From Fonsecaea monophora (taxonomy: Eukaryota; Ascomycota; Eurotiomycetes; Chaetothyriales; Herpotrichiellaceae), in assembly GCF_001642475.1 (NCBI RefSeq), contig NW_019173998.1:119439-183438 (forward strand): 64,000 nucleotides of DNA, in the 5' to 3' direction. Both the position numbers and the translations under genes were made by a program. The notes beneath the pieces are model-generated. The model ran no database searches. It saw nothing but the letters and a program-made list of their open reading frames with translations, and was not told where the DNA came from. This document shows positions 31,966-42,429 of the stretch, in pieces (the first letter of the stretch is position 1; the number at the start of each line of letters is the position of its first letter).

Positions 31966-34500
31966 ATGCCTGAGCCTTTACAAACTTGGGCGCCGTTCTT
32001 CAACAAATATATTGATCCTGATCACCGCTGCTGTCTCGAACGTGAGGATGTCCCTGATTATCTGGAGAAGGCAAAAGAGTCCTTTAAAAGTTGGGATGAA
32101 TACGTCGCTTTGCTCGGGTCTGGTGCGCTTATCGAGTCAGCTCTTGCCGACAGAGAGAAGAATCGAGAATTCGAAACGCCCATAAAGCTCCTACAGCACA
32201 AAGAAGGAAACAAAACCCGAACCATCTGTCTGTTCAAGGTCCCAAGGAGATGTCAAGAGAATTTCAGAGCGGGAGACAAGGCATCTGCTCACCTGACTAA
32301 GCACTCTTCCCTACCGATCATAGTCGATAATTCGTCAGACAGTCGCACAGACCCATCATATCTCCATGCCGACAATCGAAAACGCCCACGCGGACCCTGG
32401 GTCATCAACATCCTACCACCTGTTGCAACTGGCCCTCCAGAAGTGGCTTGGGCTACAATTGAACGCCGCCAGGACGCCAATAAAGATGGATATCACGATT
32501 CAAACTCCTATCCTGTCACTTCATTTTCAAGGATTAATTCCATACGACAGGGCCGTGGGATGCGGGCCGCAATATGGGGTCTACTTGACGAGGCGACTAT
32601 CTGCGCCAAGGTCATTCCGGAGGACCGCCACAGCATATTTGTCTATGTTATCAGAGCATTGGCCGACCTGAGGACGAAGGTAGCGCGCTCGGAAGATGGT
32701 GGTATTTCAAAGCTACTAGTTGCAACTTGTCCAGATGACATTACTCGACTCAATATTTTTGAGTCCCTCAGTGACCCTTCTCTTTCACACGAGGACGGGA
32801 TGTTTCTCAATGAGAGCCAAAAGGAAGCAATCCGATTCGGGCATGATGCTCCTGCTGGGCTCGTCCTCTGCCACGGCGGGCCTGGGACGGGCAAGACCCA
32901 TTTCATCATCCAGGCTGTCAGGCCATTTCTTCTCGACAATGCGAAAGAGCACCGTGTGCTGCTCACAGCAGCATCAAACGCGAGTGCCGATTCACTTGCA
33001 AAAGCTCTGGACGGAGGACTTAGGCGGGCGATCCATACAAGGGAGCGCCTGGGTAGGCGATATGTAATCCGCCTGCACAGCATCAAGACAGAGAAGTCCG
33101 TGGCCTTCAGAGACGCGAAATTGGCAAGAGAAGCAAGTTTGGCTGCCAAAAAGACCGAACCTCCCACCAGTGAGCCTTCCCCACAGCCTTCGGTGTCGGG
33201 ACAGGCCGCGACAGTTCTCGCCCATTGCGAGGCGTACATGGAACGCAAGTACGAAGGTGTCAGCGACGAGCGGGTGAATGTCATTGAGCTTTCTGCAGGC
33301 GAGAGGATGCTCGAGATCGCCGGAATACGTGGGGAGAGCCCGCTCTGTGATGCAGGCCGGTTCACGGAATTCGCAGACCTGTATACGCGATTCACCAACG
33401 GTGATCTGTTCAGCTCCGTGGACTGGACAGATCTTGATCTGAGACTGGACGAGCTTCTTGCCCATACAATCAGTCACGCTTCGGTCATTTGTGCAACCGT
33501 TGGCGGAGCTGCGGACGACTTTTGCAGCACCAACTACGCGGAAGCTGAGCTAATTGTCGTTGATGAAGCTGCTCGAGTGCCTGAATACCAGATGTGGCCT
33601 TTATTCGCCTTCTATCCCAAGGCTGTTGGCAAGATCCTGGTTGGAGATCCCAACCAGCTGGGTCCTATGATCAAAGGAGACGATACGAAGGACAGCGCAA
33701 AGTTGATTATAAACCCTTTCCAAGACCAGCTGGAAATGTCACTTCAACAGCGTCTTCAGTCCGCAGGTTTCAAGTCGGCCTTCTTCAATGTGCAATATCG
33801 AGCCGTCGAGAAGATTGCCCAGATTTACAGCAATGTCTGCTACGGTGGTCTTTTGCAACATGGTCGAACGTCGAAACTGGAAGACGATCAACTTGCCAAA
33901 GACATCATCGAACATAACCGAGAAACGTATGGCATTCCCGAACCTGTGGTTTTCTACGACATACAAGACGCTACACAAGGACGGAACTACCACCTGTCGA
34001 GATTCTGTAAGGAATACGTCATATTGGTGCTCAAAATTCTGCAGAATCTGTTCGATGCGGGCTTCGGAAAGCCTGGGAAGCCCTGCTCTATCGCCATTCT
34101 GACGCCGTATATTGAGCAGAAGAGATTGCTCAAGATATCAAAATCCCAAATGGAAAAGCAGTATCCGGCTGCCAAAGACGTCGTCCTGCAGACCGTCGAC
34201 AGCGTGCAAGGCATGGAGTACGACGTGGTTATCGTGGACCCTACTGTCGTGCGTAGCCCCGGGTTTCTCAACGAGAATCGACTGAATGTTATGTTCTCCC
34301 GCGCCAGATATGGCCTCTACGTCGTTGGCGATTACAGAGCCTGGCTGGCGATGTGGAGAGACGATTCGCGCCCACTGAGGAAATTTGCGGCGGAGTTCAA
34401 GCCCGCCTATCGGGTGAGATGGAACAGGCAAAACAAGGATCAAACTTTGTCTTCGCCTTTTTTCGACGAGGATATGCTTGCAGGCTACGAGTCAGACTAG
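31966..34500 (+). CDS. UPF1-like superfamily 1 helicase (AAA_11/AAA_12 type)
   Basis: Intronless from the ATG at 31966, 844 residues. The open frame begins earlier, but 31966 (GCAAGATGCC) is its first ATG. Helicase motifs in order are NESQKEAIRFG (Q-like), Walker A GGPGTGKT (304-311), VICATVGGA, Walker B VVDEAARVPE (Asp533, Glu534), VGDPNQLGP (motif III), QYR (motif IV region), DSVQGMEYDVVIVD (motif V), and NRLNVMFSRARYGLYVVGD (motif VI). This is the UPF1/DNA2/SEN1 superfamily, which unwinds RNA or DNA with ATP. Walker B has DEAA instead of the common DEAS/DEAQ. The N-terminal 270 residues match no zinc or CH domain of true Upf1, so this is not the NMD factor. Lineage-specific fungal relatives of unknown role are the best match. 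It stands alone beside a repeat-rich, tRNA-like region. Confidence 0.88.
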   Translation: MPEPLQTWAPFFNKYIDPDHRCCLEREDVPDYLEKAKESFKSWDEYVALLGSGALIESALADREKNREFETPIKLLQHKEGNKTRTICLFKVPRRCQENFRAGDKASAHLTKHSSLPIIVDNSSDSRTDPSYLHADNRKRPRGPWVINILPPVATGPPEVAWATIERRQDANKDGYHDSNSYPVTSFSRINSIRQGRGMRAAIWGLLDEATICAKVIPEDRHSIFVYVIRALADLRTKVARSEDGGISKLLVATCPDDITRLNIFESLSDPSLSHEDGMFLNESQKEAIRFGHDAPAGLVLCHGGPGTGKTHFIIQAVRPFLLDNAKEHRVLLTAASNASADSLAKALDGGLRRAIHTRERLGRRYVIRLHSIKTEKSVAFRDAKLAREASLAAKKTEPPTSEPSPQPSVSGQAATVLAHCEAYMERKYEGVSDERVNVIELSAGERMLEIAGIRGESPLCDAGRFTEFADLYTRFTNGDLFSSVDWTDLDLRLDELLAHTISHASVICATVGGAADDFCSTNYAEAELIVVDEAARVPEYQMWPLFAFYPKAVGKILVGDPNQLGPMIKGDDTKDSAKLIINPFQDQLEMSLQQRLQSAGFKSAFFNVQYRAVEKIAQIYSNVCYGGLLQHGRTSKLEDDQLAKDIIEHNRETYGIPEPVVFYDIQDATQGRNYHLSRFCKEYVILVLKILQNLFDAGFGKPGKPCSIAILTPYIEQKRLLKISKSQMEKQYPAAKDVVLQTVDSVQGMEYDVVIVDPTVVRSPGFLNENRLNVMFSRARYGLYVVGDYRAWLAMWRDDSRPLRKFAAEFKPAYRVRWNRQNKDQTLSSPFFDEDMLAGYESD

Positions 34501-35124
34501 TTGCATGGTCTGATCATGTTGAGGAAAACAATGGATGAAAAAAAAAGATATGGATCACTCTACCCGCAGAGCATATGGGAGTAACTCAGTCAAGGGGTTA
34601 CAATCCACTTGACGGTGCTATTCACGGCAGCAGGGTACGAGGACCACTTCAAGGATATGCAGGAGGCGGATGTGGATATTGAGGACAAGGCTTGCTTGTA
34701 TCAGTATGATTGTGATGAGATTGGATATGGACATGCTCGTCTTGGATCGGTTGACATAGACGGTGGGAATTGGAGTGCAATCCACATGATACAACCTACC
34801 TCTTCAGAATCCTGTGAACAAGGAACAACTGTTCCTACAGTGACTCTCAGCCTCGTGTCATTTGCGCCTCGCAGCCTTGCACGTGGCAAGGAAGTCCGTG
34901 ATTGGTTCATAGCCTTGAGTATTCAAATGACAGTCTGTTATACACACTGTTTCTTTTCTTGGCACTCTTAGCCTGATCCCAATATCGGAGCATTTGCTTG
35001 TTGGTCTTTCATCCAGAACCTCCCCGATCACACAATCAAACAGGGGCCAGCAACATCTTCGGGGCAGAACTCGGAAGGTTCAAACCTTGGACTGTCCCTG
35101 ACATGGGACCCTTCTCTGCCACTA
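34501..35124. other. intergenic region with a small acidic open frame
   Basis: About 620 bp. A stop-free frame up to 34971 encodes an acidic peptide (DMQEADVDIEDKACLYQYD) without an upstream ATG. It may be a relic or chance. The remainder is the promoter of the next regulator. Confidence 0.4.
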
Positions 35125-36258
35125 ATGATGCAGACGTTTCATCCCCTTAGCGATGGCAAAGGTAATGGCCGTTCTGCCTGCGACCGTTGTCGGCGCCACA
35201 AGCTCCGGTGCGATCGCTCTTCAGACTCGGCACATTGTCGCCGGTGCTCGAAAGCCAATGTTGCCTGTGTCACTGGTGCCGCTCTCAAGTCAGGACGCCC
35301 ATCCTTGAGGCGACAACCTTCGGACCTTTTGGAGGGGTGGTCTCTACAGGAGACGCTCCACACACCTACGGACGTCACCGACGCAGATTCTGGCATTGGT
35401 CAAGAGATGCAGATACCACTAGCACCAATTTCCGTCGATGGCCTCGGAAACGGGTGGCCAGACGCTATGCAGCAGGATATGGAGGCATTACAAACATTCC
35501 AGACTCTCCCCGACAATGGCCAGCCGGTCTATTCCCACATTAACCCTTCGGGTGACAGTCTTGAGAGGCTAGGCAACCTGCAAAAGGAGATCCTCGTTGA
35601 TATGGATCTTGCAAAGACATGCAAAACGGCTGCCGATTGCGCCCAGCTATCCCTACCTACCGAGTTGGCGTACAATTCTTCCTTCCTGGTTGGTCGAATG
35701 CTTGAGCATTCAAAGACTCTCCTCGGCATCATGGATTCGTTTGATTCGATCTTGCCAGCGTCCTCTTGTCCTTCAAACCCTGACCACTTTCCGGCCACAC
35801 AGACCTGTACTGGGAGCTTACACTGCGACGTTCCAACAACGTTCTCTCTTTTTTCATGCTACGTTTGTCTCATCCGCATCTACCGTACTATCTTCTCCTG
35901 CATTCACGACTCGATGCCTGTTCTGTTATCATTACAACAACCCCTGCCTCAGCTGTTTCCTGGCATCAACTTGGCAGGCTTCAGCCTCGAATCGCGCCTC
36001 GATCTGCAAGTCCAGATCCTTGTTCAGGTGAGCGAAGATATGCTTGCGAAGCTCGAAGCCAAGCTTGGTGTCTCAGAGGGGGCCACCGCGGGCCAAGGAG
36101 TCTCGGAGACGACAGGATCCGCCAACATGCTCCGCATGATGTTGCAGGAAGAGGCCATGGAGGAGCCTCCGCTGCATGAACCCCGGGGGCCTTGCGAGCC
36201 CCTAAGGACCATCCTTAGCGATCTGAAGCGAATGATCAATGTCAACAACGCAAAGTGA
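35125..36258 (+). CDS. Zn2Cys6 transcription factor, AflR-like small regulator
   Basis: Intronless, 377 residues. The zinc cluster is C19-X2-C22-X6-C29-X8-C38-X2-C41-X6-C48 (ACDRCRRHKLRC), followed by a basic linker (LKSGRPSLRRQ). There is no full fungal_trans domain. Instead the second half has TTFSLFSCYVCLIRIYRTIF and repeated leucine-rich helices ending in LRTILSDLKRMI, a layout seen in short pathway-specific regulators of secondary-metabolite clusters. Two tandem ATGs at 35125 and 35128 are both possible starts. It lies 199 bp upstream of an SDR gene on the same strand and may control it. DNA-binding specificity, probably CGG half-sites, cannot be read further. Confidence 0.85.
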   Translation: MMQTFHPLSDGKGNGRSACDRCRRHKLRCDRSSDSAHCRRCSKANVACVTGAALKSGRPSLRRQPSDLLEGWSLQETLHTPTDVTDADSGIGQEMQIPLAPISVDGLGNGWPDAMQQDMEALQTFQTLPDNGQPVYSHINPSGDSLERLGNLQKEILVDMDLAKTCKTAADCAQLSLPTELAYNSSFLVGRMLEHSKTLLGIMDSFDSILPASSCPSNPDHFPATQTCTGSLHCDVPTTFSLFSCYVCLIRIYRTIFSCIHDSMPVLLSLQQPLPQLFPGINLAGFSLESRLDLQVQILVQVSEDMLAKLEAKLGVSEGATAGQGVSETTGSANMLRMMLQEEAMEEPPLHEPRGPCEPLRTILSDLKRMINVNNAK

Positions 36259-36457
36259 AATCGACTGTGCAGGCTGAGACGTTCGGAGGGTTTGCGTCCT
36301 TTTCGGGCGGATTTGAGGGAGCCTCACCCAAACGTTCCGATTCGACTCCACACTCGCTCCGAGAAGCAATAAAACAGTTGCTACGCCCATGATGCTCGGT
36401 GTCGAATCTATACAGCATCTACCTCCTTCCAGCACCTCAATCACTCAATCTGACACC

Positions 36458-37678
36458 ATGACACCGTCTCCTCCGGATCACCAAGGTCTCTCTGCCATGT
36501 GGTGGAGTGCTCGGGTAAGATGGTACCTCCCAGACGCAACAGCCTTGCGCAGGCCACTCGAAAGCAAGCGACTGACCAAACTCTAGAACCCGCCGGAGAA
36601 CCCTCACTCTTCCTTCAGAGGCAAAACCGTCCTCATCACTGGTGCAAACGCCGGCTTGGGCCTCGAAGCGGCAGTCAAGTTTGCCGCACTGGGTGCCTCG
36701 CGTCTCATTCTCGGCGTCAGATCAATACAGCGTGGCGAAGAGGCCCGAGATCAGATCTGCCGACGATCGGGTTATAAGAATACAGATATCCAGCTATATC
36801 AGCTCGATATGACCACCTTTGGGTCGGTCAAATCTTTTGCCAAACACGTGTGCGCGGACGAATCCCGAGTCGACGTCGCTGTTCTCAATGCAGGCATGGC
36901 AGCGCCGTCTTATCGGCGCTCTCCGGAAGGGTTTGAGATGTCTTTGCAGGTCAATACTCTGTCGACCGCTCTGCTTGCGGTGCTACTCTATCCCAAGCTT
37001 CGAGAGTCCGCAGAGAGGTCCGGCGAACCATCCCACCTGGAGTTTGTGGGCAGTGTCGGGCACCGCATGGTCAAGCCTGACGCATTCGATGCGGCGCTGG
37101 AGAGCGGCTCGAGAGTGCTAGACCTCGTCAACGACAAGACATACTTTGACGTCGAACAGCAATACTGCACGACCAAGCTCTTACTGATGTATGTCATGGA
37201 TGGACTGGTCGCGGCAGCAGCGCATTCCTCGTCCGGAGGCCACAAAGACCCAGCCGTCATCATCACGACATGCTGCCCAAACCTGTGTCGCACAACTCTC
37301 GGCCGCGACTTTTCTTTCCTTCTCAAACTCCCGACCCACCTTTTCCAAATGGTCTTTGCCCGGTCGGCTGAAGAAGGGAGCAGGATTCTCGTCAGTGGAA
37401 CGACTTTGGGAGAGGATGCGAACGGGCAGTTCTGGAGTCACGACGTCTTTGACAAGTAAGTTGCCTTGCCTTGCCTTGCCATCTTGACCTACTACTCCTC
37501 TTTTGGTAGGGAATGTTTGAAAAGTGTGGTGGAGAGCTGACTTGGCTGGCGATACAGAAGAGGCGAGCTGGCGACAGGACCAAAGGGAGAGGCTTTGCGG
37601 AAGAAAGTCTGGCTTGAGATCGTGCAGGTTGTGAGGGAGCACGTTCCGCAGAGCGAGAATTATCTCCTTCGTTGTTGA
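36458..37678 (+). CDS. short-chain dehydrogenase/reductase
   Basis: Three exons (36458-36514, 36587-37455, 37558-37678) give 348 residues; introns are 72 and 102 bp. SDRs transfer hydride between NAD(P)H and an alcohol or ketone. The Rossmann motif TGANAGLG is at 37-44, followed by an Arg-containing second strand (GVRSIQRG) that favours NADPH. NAG is at 120-122, a catalytic-type Ser near 175 (FVGSVGH), and the active-site pair is Tyr212/Lys216 (YCTTK). The length and the N-terminal extension SAMWWSARNPPE resemble the retinol-dehydrogenase-like SDRs common in fungal metabolite clusters. The last exon encodes a basic helix ending ENYLLRC. A Zn2Cys6 regulator precedes it. The substrate is unknown. 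Confidence 0.92.
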
Positions 37679-38240
37679 GCCTGTGGTAGCAGACACAGGA
37701 AGGGCATAGAAAAGCGTTTGTGGCAGGCTACAATCCACGGAGAGGGTTCTTTTAAGCCAATATAGCCTGTTGCCATCTACTTGTTCGGGTGGACTTTGCA
37801 TTCACAATCTCCTTTCCATCCTCCACGTTCTACTTCGCGATTATTACTTTTGTATTTTTGTCTATTCGGAAAGACCACACGGAGCAGAGGCCGATGATCA
37901 GCGGACGGAAACCCTCCGGCCAGTCAAATGCCAATAACAAGCCAGCGCCCACATTGACCTAATATGTACTGTACCACGCAACTCTCAGGTTTCGTGCCGC
38001 AAAAGCCGAGCTTTGGGGAAAGCTTACTCGTACTTGTAACTGATACCGAGTGCGAGGTAATTACGTACCACAAGTCTCGCCTTTACTTTTGCGGTCAACA
38101 ATTATAAGCCGCTTCGCTTTGGCGTGGTACGTCGGTCGACAGAGACCTCTTACGAAAGATTCGTTCAGCAGAGGGCCAGGACGGGATACATAGGACAGGA
38201 GAGACCGGGACAACGGGGACAGCCATAACCATCCATAGCC
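37679..38240. other. intergenic region
   Basis: About 560 bp with the SDR 3' UTR and the promoter of the RraA-like gene. GTAC/TACTCG words are frequent at about 37970-38070. Nothing else was recognised. Confidence 0.45.
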
Positions 38241-39204
38241 ATGGCTGCCAGCCTGCAACGACTACGTGCCTTTACCACCTGCGACGTGAGTTTCTTCCAC
38301 CTTTCATTCCGTCTTTTGTCCTTTTCAGAACCAGTCAAACCATCCCTCCACCCTTCCAGGATATTCTGTCATCGTTCCGTGAGTTTACTGATGTGGACGG
38401 GGGGGAGGGCCCACTAGATCGGCGACGCGCTGGTGAAGCTGAAATACCCGTTTGGGGGATTCCTCGACGGGATCAAGATGTTTTCGCCCACCGATGCCAC
38501 GACGACCGTCTTCGGTCCGGCCGTCACCGTCAAGATGGTCGAGTCGACACAGAAAGCGGCACCGAGCCCCCCGCGCCACTTTGTCGACTGCAACGAGCCC
38601 GGCAAGATCATGTACATCCAGCAGCCCCGGGGCGCGTACTCGGCGTGCTGGGGCGGGCTGATGTCGACGCGGGCCAGGCACATGGGCGCCGCGGGGGTTG
38701 TTATCGATGGACGGATGCGTGATGTGCGAGAGCACCGCGAGCTGGGGTTTCCAGTATGTTTCCCCCGGTTCTTTCTCTTCCACGGGCGGATCGGGTACTG
38801 GATACCGGATCCTGAACACCTTTCCTTGAATTCCAGCACTATCACTGTCACTGTCCATTGATCGTCACCGTCACCGTGACACCAGCAGTGGCACCAAGCT
38901 AACCCGCCGTCCCTGGGCTTCTCTCATCCAGGTCTTCGCCCGAACCACCTCCATCCTCGGCTCGCACACCTTCACGCGCGCCTCCGAGATCAACGTCCCG
39001 CTCCAGTTCCACGACGACCTGTGGATCCACCCAGGCGACATCCTGGCCGGGGATGTTGACGGGGTGGTCGTCGTGCCGCCGTCGTTGGTGGAGCAGGTCG
39101 TCGCGCTGTGTCGGGAGCGGGCCGAGATTGACGAGAAGACGTTTGCGGCGTTGAGGGCGGGCGAGGAGATGGGGCCGACGATCAAGAGGCTGCGGAAGGA
39201 GTGA
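38241..39204 (+). CDS. RraA-like / 4-hydroxy-4-methyl-2-oxoglutarate aldolase family protein
   Basis: Three exons (38241-38285, 38418-38753, 38932-39204) give 217 residues. The first intron (132 bp) was chosen so that TTCD joins IGDALVKL, the expected RraA-family start. A tiny internal exon (GATATTCTG...) is possible but unneeded. The family includes class II pyruvate aldolases acting on HMG and oxaloacetate, and the bacterial RNase E inhibitor fold RraA. The conserved block VVIDGRMRDV (Asp112, Arg114, Arg116, Asp117) and GFPVFARTTS match the metal and substrate site; WGGLMSTRARHMG is the glycine loop; HPGDILAGDVDGVVVVP closes the fold. The C-terminal helix ends IKRLRKE. In fungi the role is unclear. 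Aromatic-acid catabolism (aldol cleavage step) is one option. Confidence 0.88.
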
Positions 39205-40339
39205 GTGCGCGCGCGCGCGAGAGAGAGAGAGGGAGGGAGTTGGAACTGTGTCTATCTGTACTAGAAGACTAGTACCATAGAAAACAATGAGAACATTACA
39301 GTATCTACCCGGACTCGGTACATGACGTTTATAACGTATGCACCATGATGTACGTATGTACGTACACATACCTAGTAGGACTTGATGTGTTTTCGGGGGT
39401 TTCTGAGTGGTCTCGTCGCCTCATCTCGTCATCCCCTTGGACACTCACTAGGTACACGACAGTACTTACTCAATGGCCGTTTACCTTTACAGTACCTGTC
39501 CCATACCAAGTACTTGTTGTACTCGGCAATTAACAGTACGAGTCGCTAGAAGTCCTCGGAGTTGGCCTTTAGGTCTCCTATTATTATTATTATTTCGACA
39601 TTCATCAACTCCAATACCGTAGACTCGTAGAGACGCTACGAAATCCTAGCCCCAGATACATATCGTCCCAGAGGACCGAATTACTCGGTAGTGAGTAGCG
39701 AGGAGCGAGGAAGCGAATCATCTACCCTCGTACTCGGCACTGTTCGGCGATTTTCATTCTCCGTCCCAATGGGCCCTGCCAGTCAAAGCACAATCAAAGG
39801 AATCGGGCACCGGTATGAGGCCCGAGGTATGAGGAGACAGAATATCTCGAACAGATGGTCAAACGACTTGACTCACTCTCCGCTTAAAGAGATTACAGTG
39901 GTCAAAAAAAGTGTCCCCAGTGGCAGAGGCGACTCAGATGGCGACGGTGACGGCGATATCAATGCTTCCTTGCCGAGGCAAATCCCCAAAGTGGTCCCTG
40001 GCACGAGTGGATACTGTACTCGGTACATACCCGATGCTTTCCCTCGTCCCTCGTACTCGCATAGTAATCAAGAGTATTACACCTCTCGAGAAAGTGATCA
40101 GATCAGATCAAGTAGGATCATTATTACTGAGAAAAAGAAAAAAGAAGTGAGTGTATCACATCCTCGAGCCCAACGGAACGACAACCGAGATTGTCTCGTC
40201 TCGTCTCCCTCATTCAGATCCGACGACATAAAGTGAAAGGAAGCCTTGTGAATTCCTCGAGCAGAAACCCTGCGTAGAAAGGGAAAGGACGAAAAACGAA
40301 ATAAATCTCGCCTCGACTCAATCCAACTCTCAACTCAAT
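39205..40339. other. 1.1-kb intergenic region rich in GTACTCGGTAC-like words
   Basis: No gene recognised; the 181-codon frame 39691-40236 has no motif. GC/GA dinucleotide repeats follow the RraA stop (39207-39236). TACTCGG-type words recur (about 39310, 39525, 39685, 39732, 40017), often inside GTAC palindromes. Confidence 0.45.
39207..39236. repeat. (GC)n(GA)n simple repeat
   Basis: GCGCGCGC followed by GAGAGAGA just after the RraA-like stop codon. Confidence 0.8.
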
Positions 40340-41529
40340 ATGGCGTCCGAGAACAAGCCCTTTGCGTTGCTGGCCCTGATACACCCCAAGAGCACCGAGA
40401 ACAGGGATAAGGTAAACTAGACTCACCTTTTCTTTTTGTATCTTCTGGTTTGAGGCAGTGGAGGAGCATGGCGAGGAAGAGTGCCCTATTCGATCAGTCT
40501 GAAAATTCCATCGGATACACCCTACACCCTCTCAGCCAAGCGAACAAATACCCCTACACACCTCTCAGAGATACTAACTTCTCCCCCCTCTGGGATAGGC
40601 CCTCCAACTCAACGCCGGCCTGACACCCTTCTTCCGCCGCCCCAGCACGCAATGCACGACACGCACCATCTTCACGCCGGCGACGCGCCCCAAGGCGAAC
40701 ATGGGCATGGTCCCCGCGGCCGAGAAGGACACCATGTTCGGGGTCGTCGAGATCTGGACGTCGCGCGCCGCTCTCGACAAGGTCAAGACGACCCCCGCGC
40801 CCGAGTACCGCGAGTACCACACGACCGTGGCGCGCGAGGGCCTGTACGACGTCCAGAAGGACATGGATATCTCCGAGTGGACACCGGTCGCTGGGTTCGT
40901 GGCGCGCAAGAATGAGAAAGAGTCGCCCAAGGCCAGCATCGTCATGCTGGCCAAGTTTGTGTGCAAGGACAGTGAGGCCAGCAAGGCCGGGCTGATTGAC
41001 GTGCTCGGGTACGCTTCGATCCTGCTTCCCCCCTTGTAGATTTCTTCTCTACCATTTCAAATACCCACCGGAGCCATCACTGACGCACCACTCCCGCCAG
41101 AAAATTTTGCGACTGGGTCGAAGCCAACGAGTTCGGCACCTTGACATACTGCGTCATGACGAACAACAACGCCCCGGACCAAGTCCTCATGGTCGAGCGG
41201 TACAAGGACCTCGCATCGCTGGGCGTGCACGGCAAGACGGCCGAGTTTCGAGCCATGGCGTGAGTCAAGTCCCCCCAGTCCCCCTTTTTTTGCGCTCTTC
41301 TTCCACCTGATATCTCGCACTATATGTCCATGATGGATACATGGTCACTCTCTCCAACTGATATGCCGCCACGTATTTAACTAACGCGACATCCCCACCC
41401 CACAGGAGAGGAACAGGTCGCTTCATGCAAGTCAAGAAGACGCTGCTGAGCGAGTGGGAAGAGCGGGACGGGTCTTTTGTCTCGAACCAGCCTGGTGGCG
41501 CGGGCGTCGGAGGACAGGCGAAGCTATAG
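40340..41529 (+). CDS. tandem ABM-like (dimeric alpha/beta-barrel) protein ending in AKL
   Basis: Four exons (40340-40411, 40599-41008, 41101-41259, 41406-41529) give 254 residues; introns are 187, 92 and 146 bp with GT-AG ends. Two halves look alike: MFGVVEIWTSRAAL...PEYREYHTTVA and VLMVERYKDLASLGVHGKTAEF...GRFMQ. Both resemble the antibiotic-biosynthesis-monooxygenase (ABM) ferredoxin-like fold, in which a strand carrying E-x-[WY] is followed by a helix and a conserved His. Such proteins are cofactor-free oxygenases or stress-response barrel proteins. The C-terminus GGQAKL ends in a PTS1-type tripeptide. This gives two possible peroxisomal proteins in the window, the other being the acyl-CoA ligase. 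The function is unproven; the fold assignment is moderately sure. Confidence 0.8.
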
Positions 41530-42429
41530 TCGCCAGGTAGGCAGGCTGGCAGGCGTCAGGATGTGACGTGTGAGTTCGAAGGTCGGAAAAAATAGATCCC
41601 AGGTCAGCCACTGGTCTTGGGTCTGTTGGATGGGAGACGAGGGATGAGGGAGGCGTATTCATGTGCGCGTGGACCGTGTACTTGATCGTGCCGAGTAAAT
41701 ATGGACATATGCTGTGTGTGTGCTTGCTTGTGTATTTTGTTTCGAGTCACATCAAGTATGATGTGAGGTGGCTGTGCAGAGAAACACTGCATCGACGAGG
41801 GTAGACAAGTTCCAGACAGACAGACTGCTCGGTTGTGTTGAAGCGGTGAAGATGTTCTTCTGGTGTGCTCTCGAGTCTGCAACTCGACCCTCAACCAAAT
41901 GCAATCACAACCACTACAATGCAAGCACCAAGATGACAAGACGAGTGTATTTACAACGAACTGCATACATCTACAGTATTCGCTACTAGGTACTGGTAAG
42001 TCTGCTAAATCCCCCCTCCATCTCATGGGACCATCTTATCCATGTTTTTCTCATAGCTTAAACACCTTTGCCCTATTATACCGTCATTATGGTGTATCAG
42101 ATAGGCATGCACATCCACCCCTGGTGCACCTAATACCCAGGTCCTCCTGACAATCCTCAGATTGTTGCTGGTCCGTCCGGACATCCAAACCCGCCGCGAG
42201 CAATAAGCGCCTCCTTCCGTCATATGTCGAAAACGCCAGGACTGCCGTGTATGTCTATGTTGGAGGTTTCCCCCATTGTATGTACAAAAGTCCAGGCCTG
42301 GCTGCTGCCACCGAAATGCCTGGTGGATGTGTGTAGCTCCGCTTCAATGAATCCAGTTTTGGACTGTCGCAAACTCATGGCGACAATCATGGACATGCTC
42401 GTTGCATCATTAAATTTTTGCTGTTTGAT
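41530..42429. other. convergent intergenic region
   Basis: About 900 bp between the convergent ABM-like and GT2 genes. Only random-looking short frames were seen. No repeat or RNA gene was recognised. Confidence 0.45.

Noticed and set aside
31966..34500. Assignment of the helicase as the NMD factor Upf1
   Set aside because: The cysteine/histidine-rich N-terminal domain of Upf1 is absent and the N-terminus is unrelated.
38342..38385. Extra small exon (DILSSF) in the RraA-like gene
   Set aside because: Direct joining of TTCD to IGDALVKL gives the family sequence without it.
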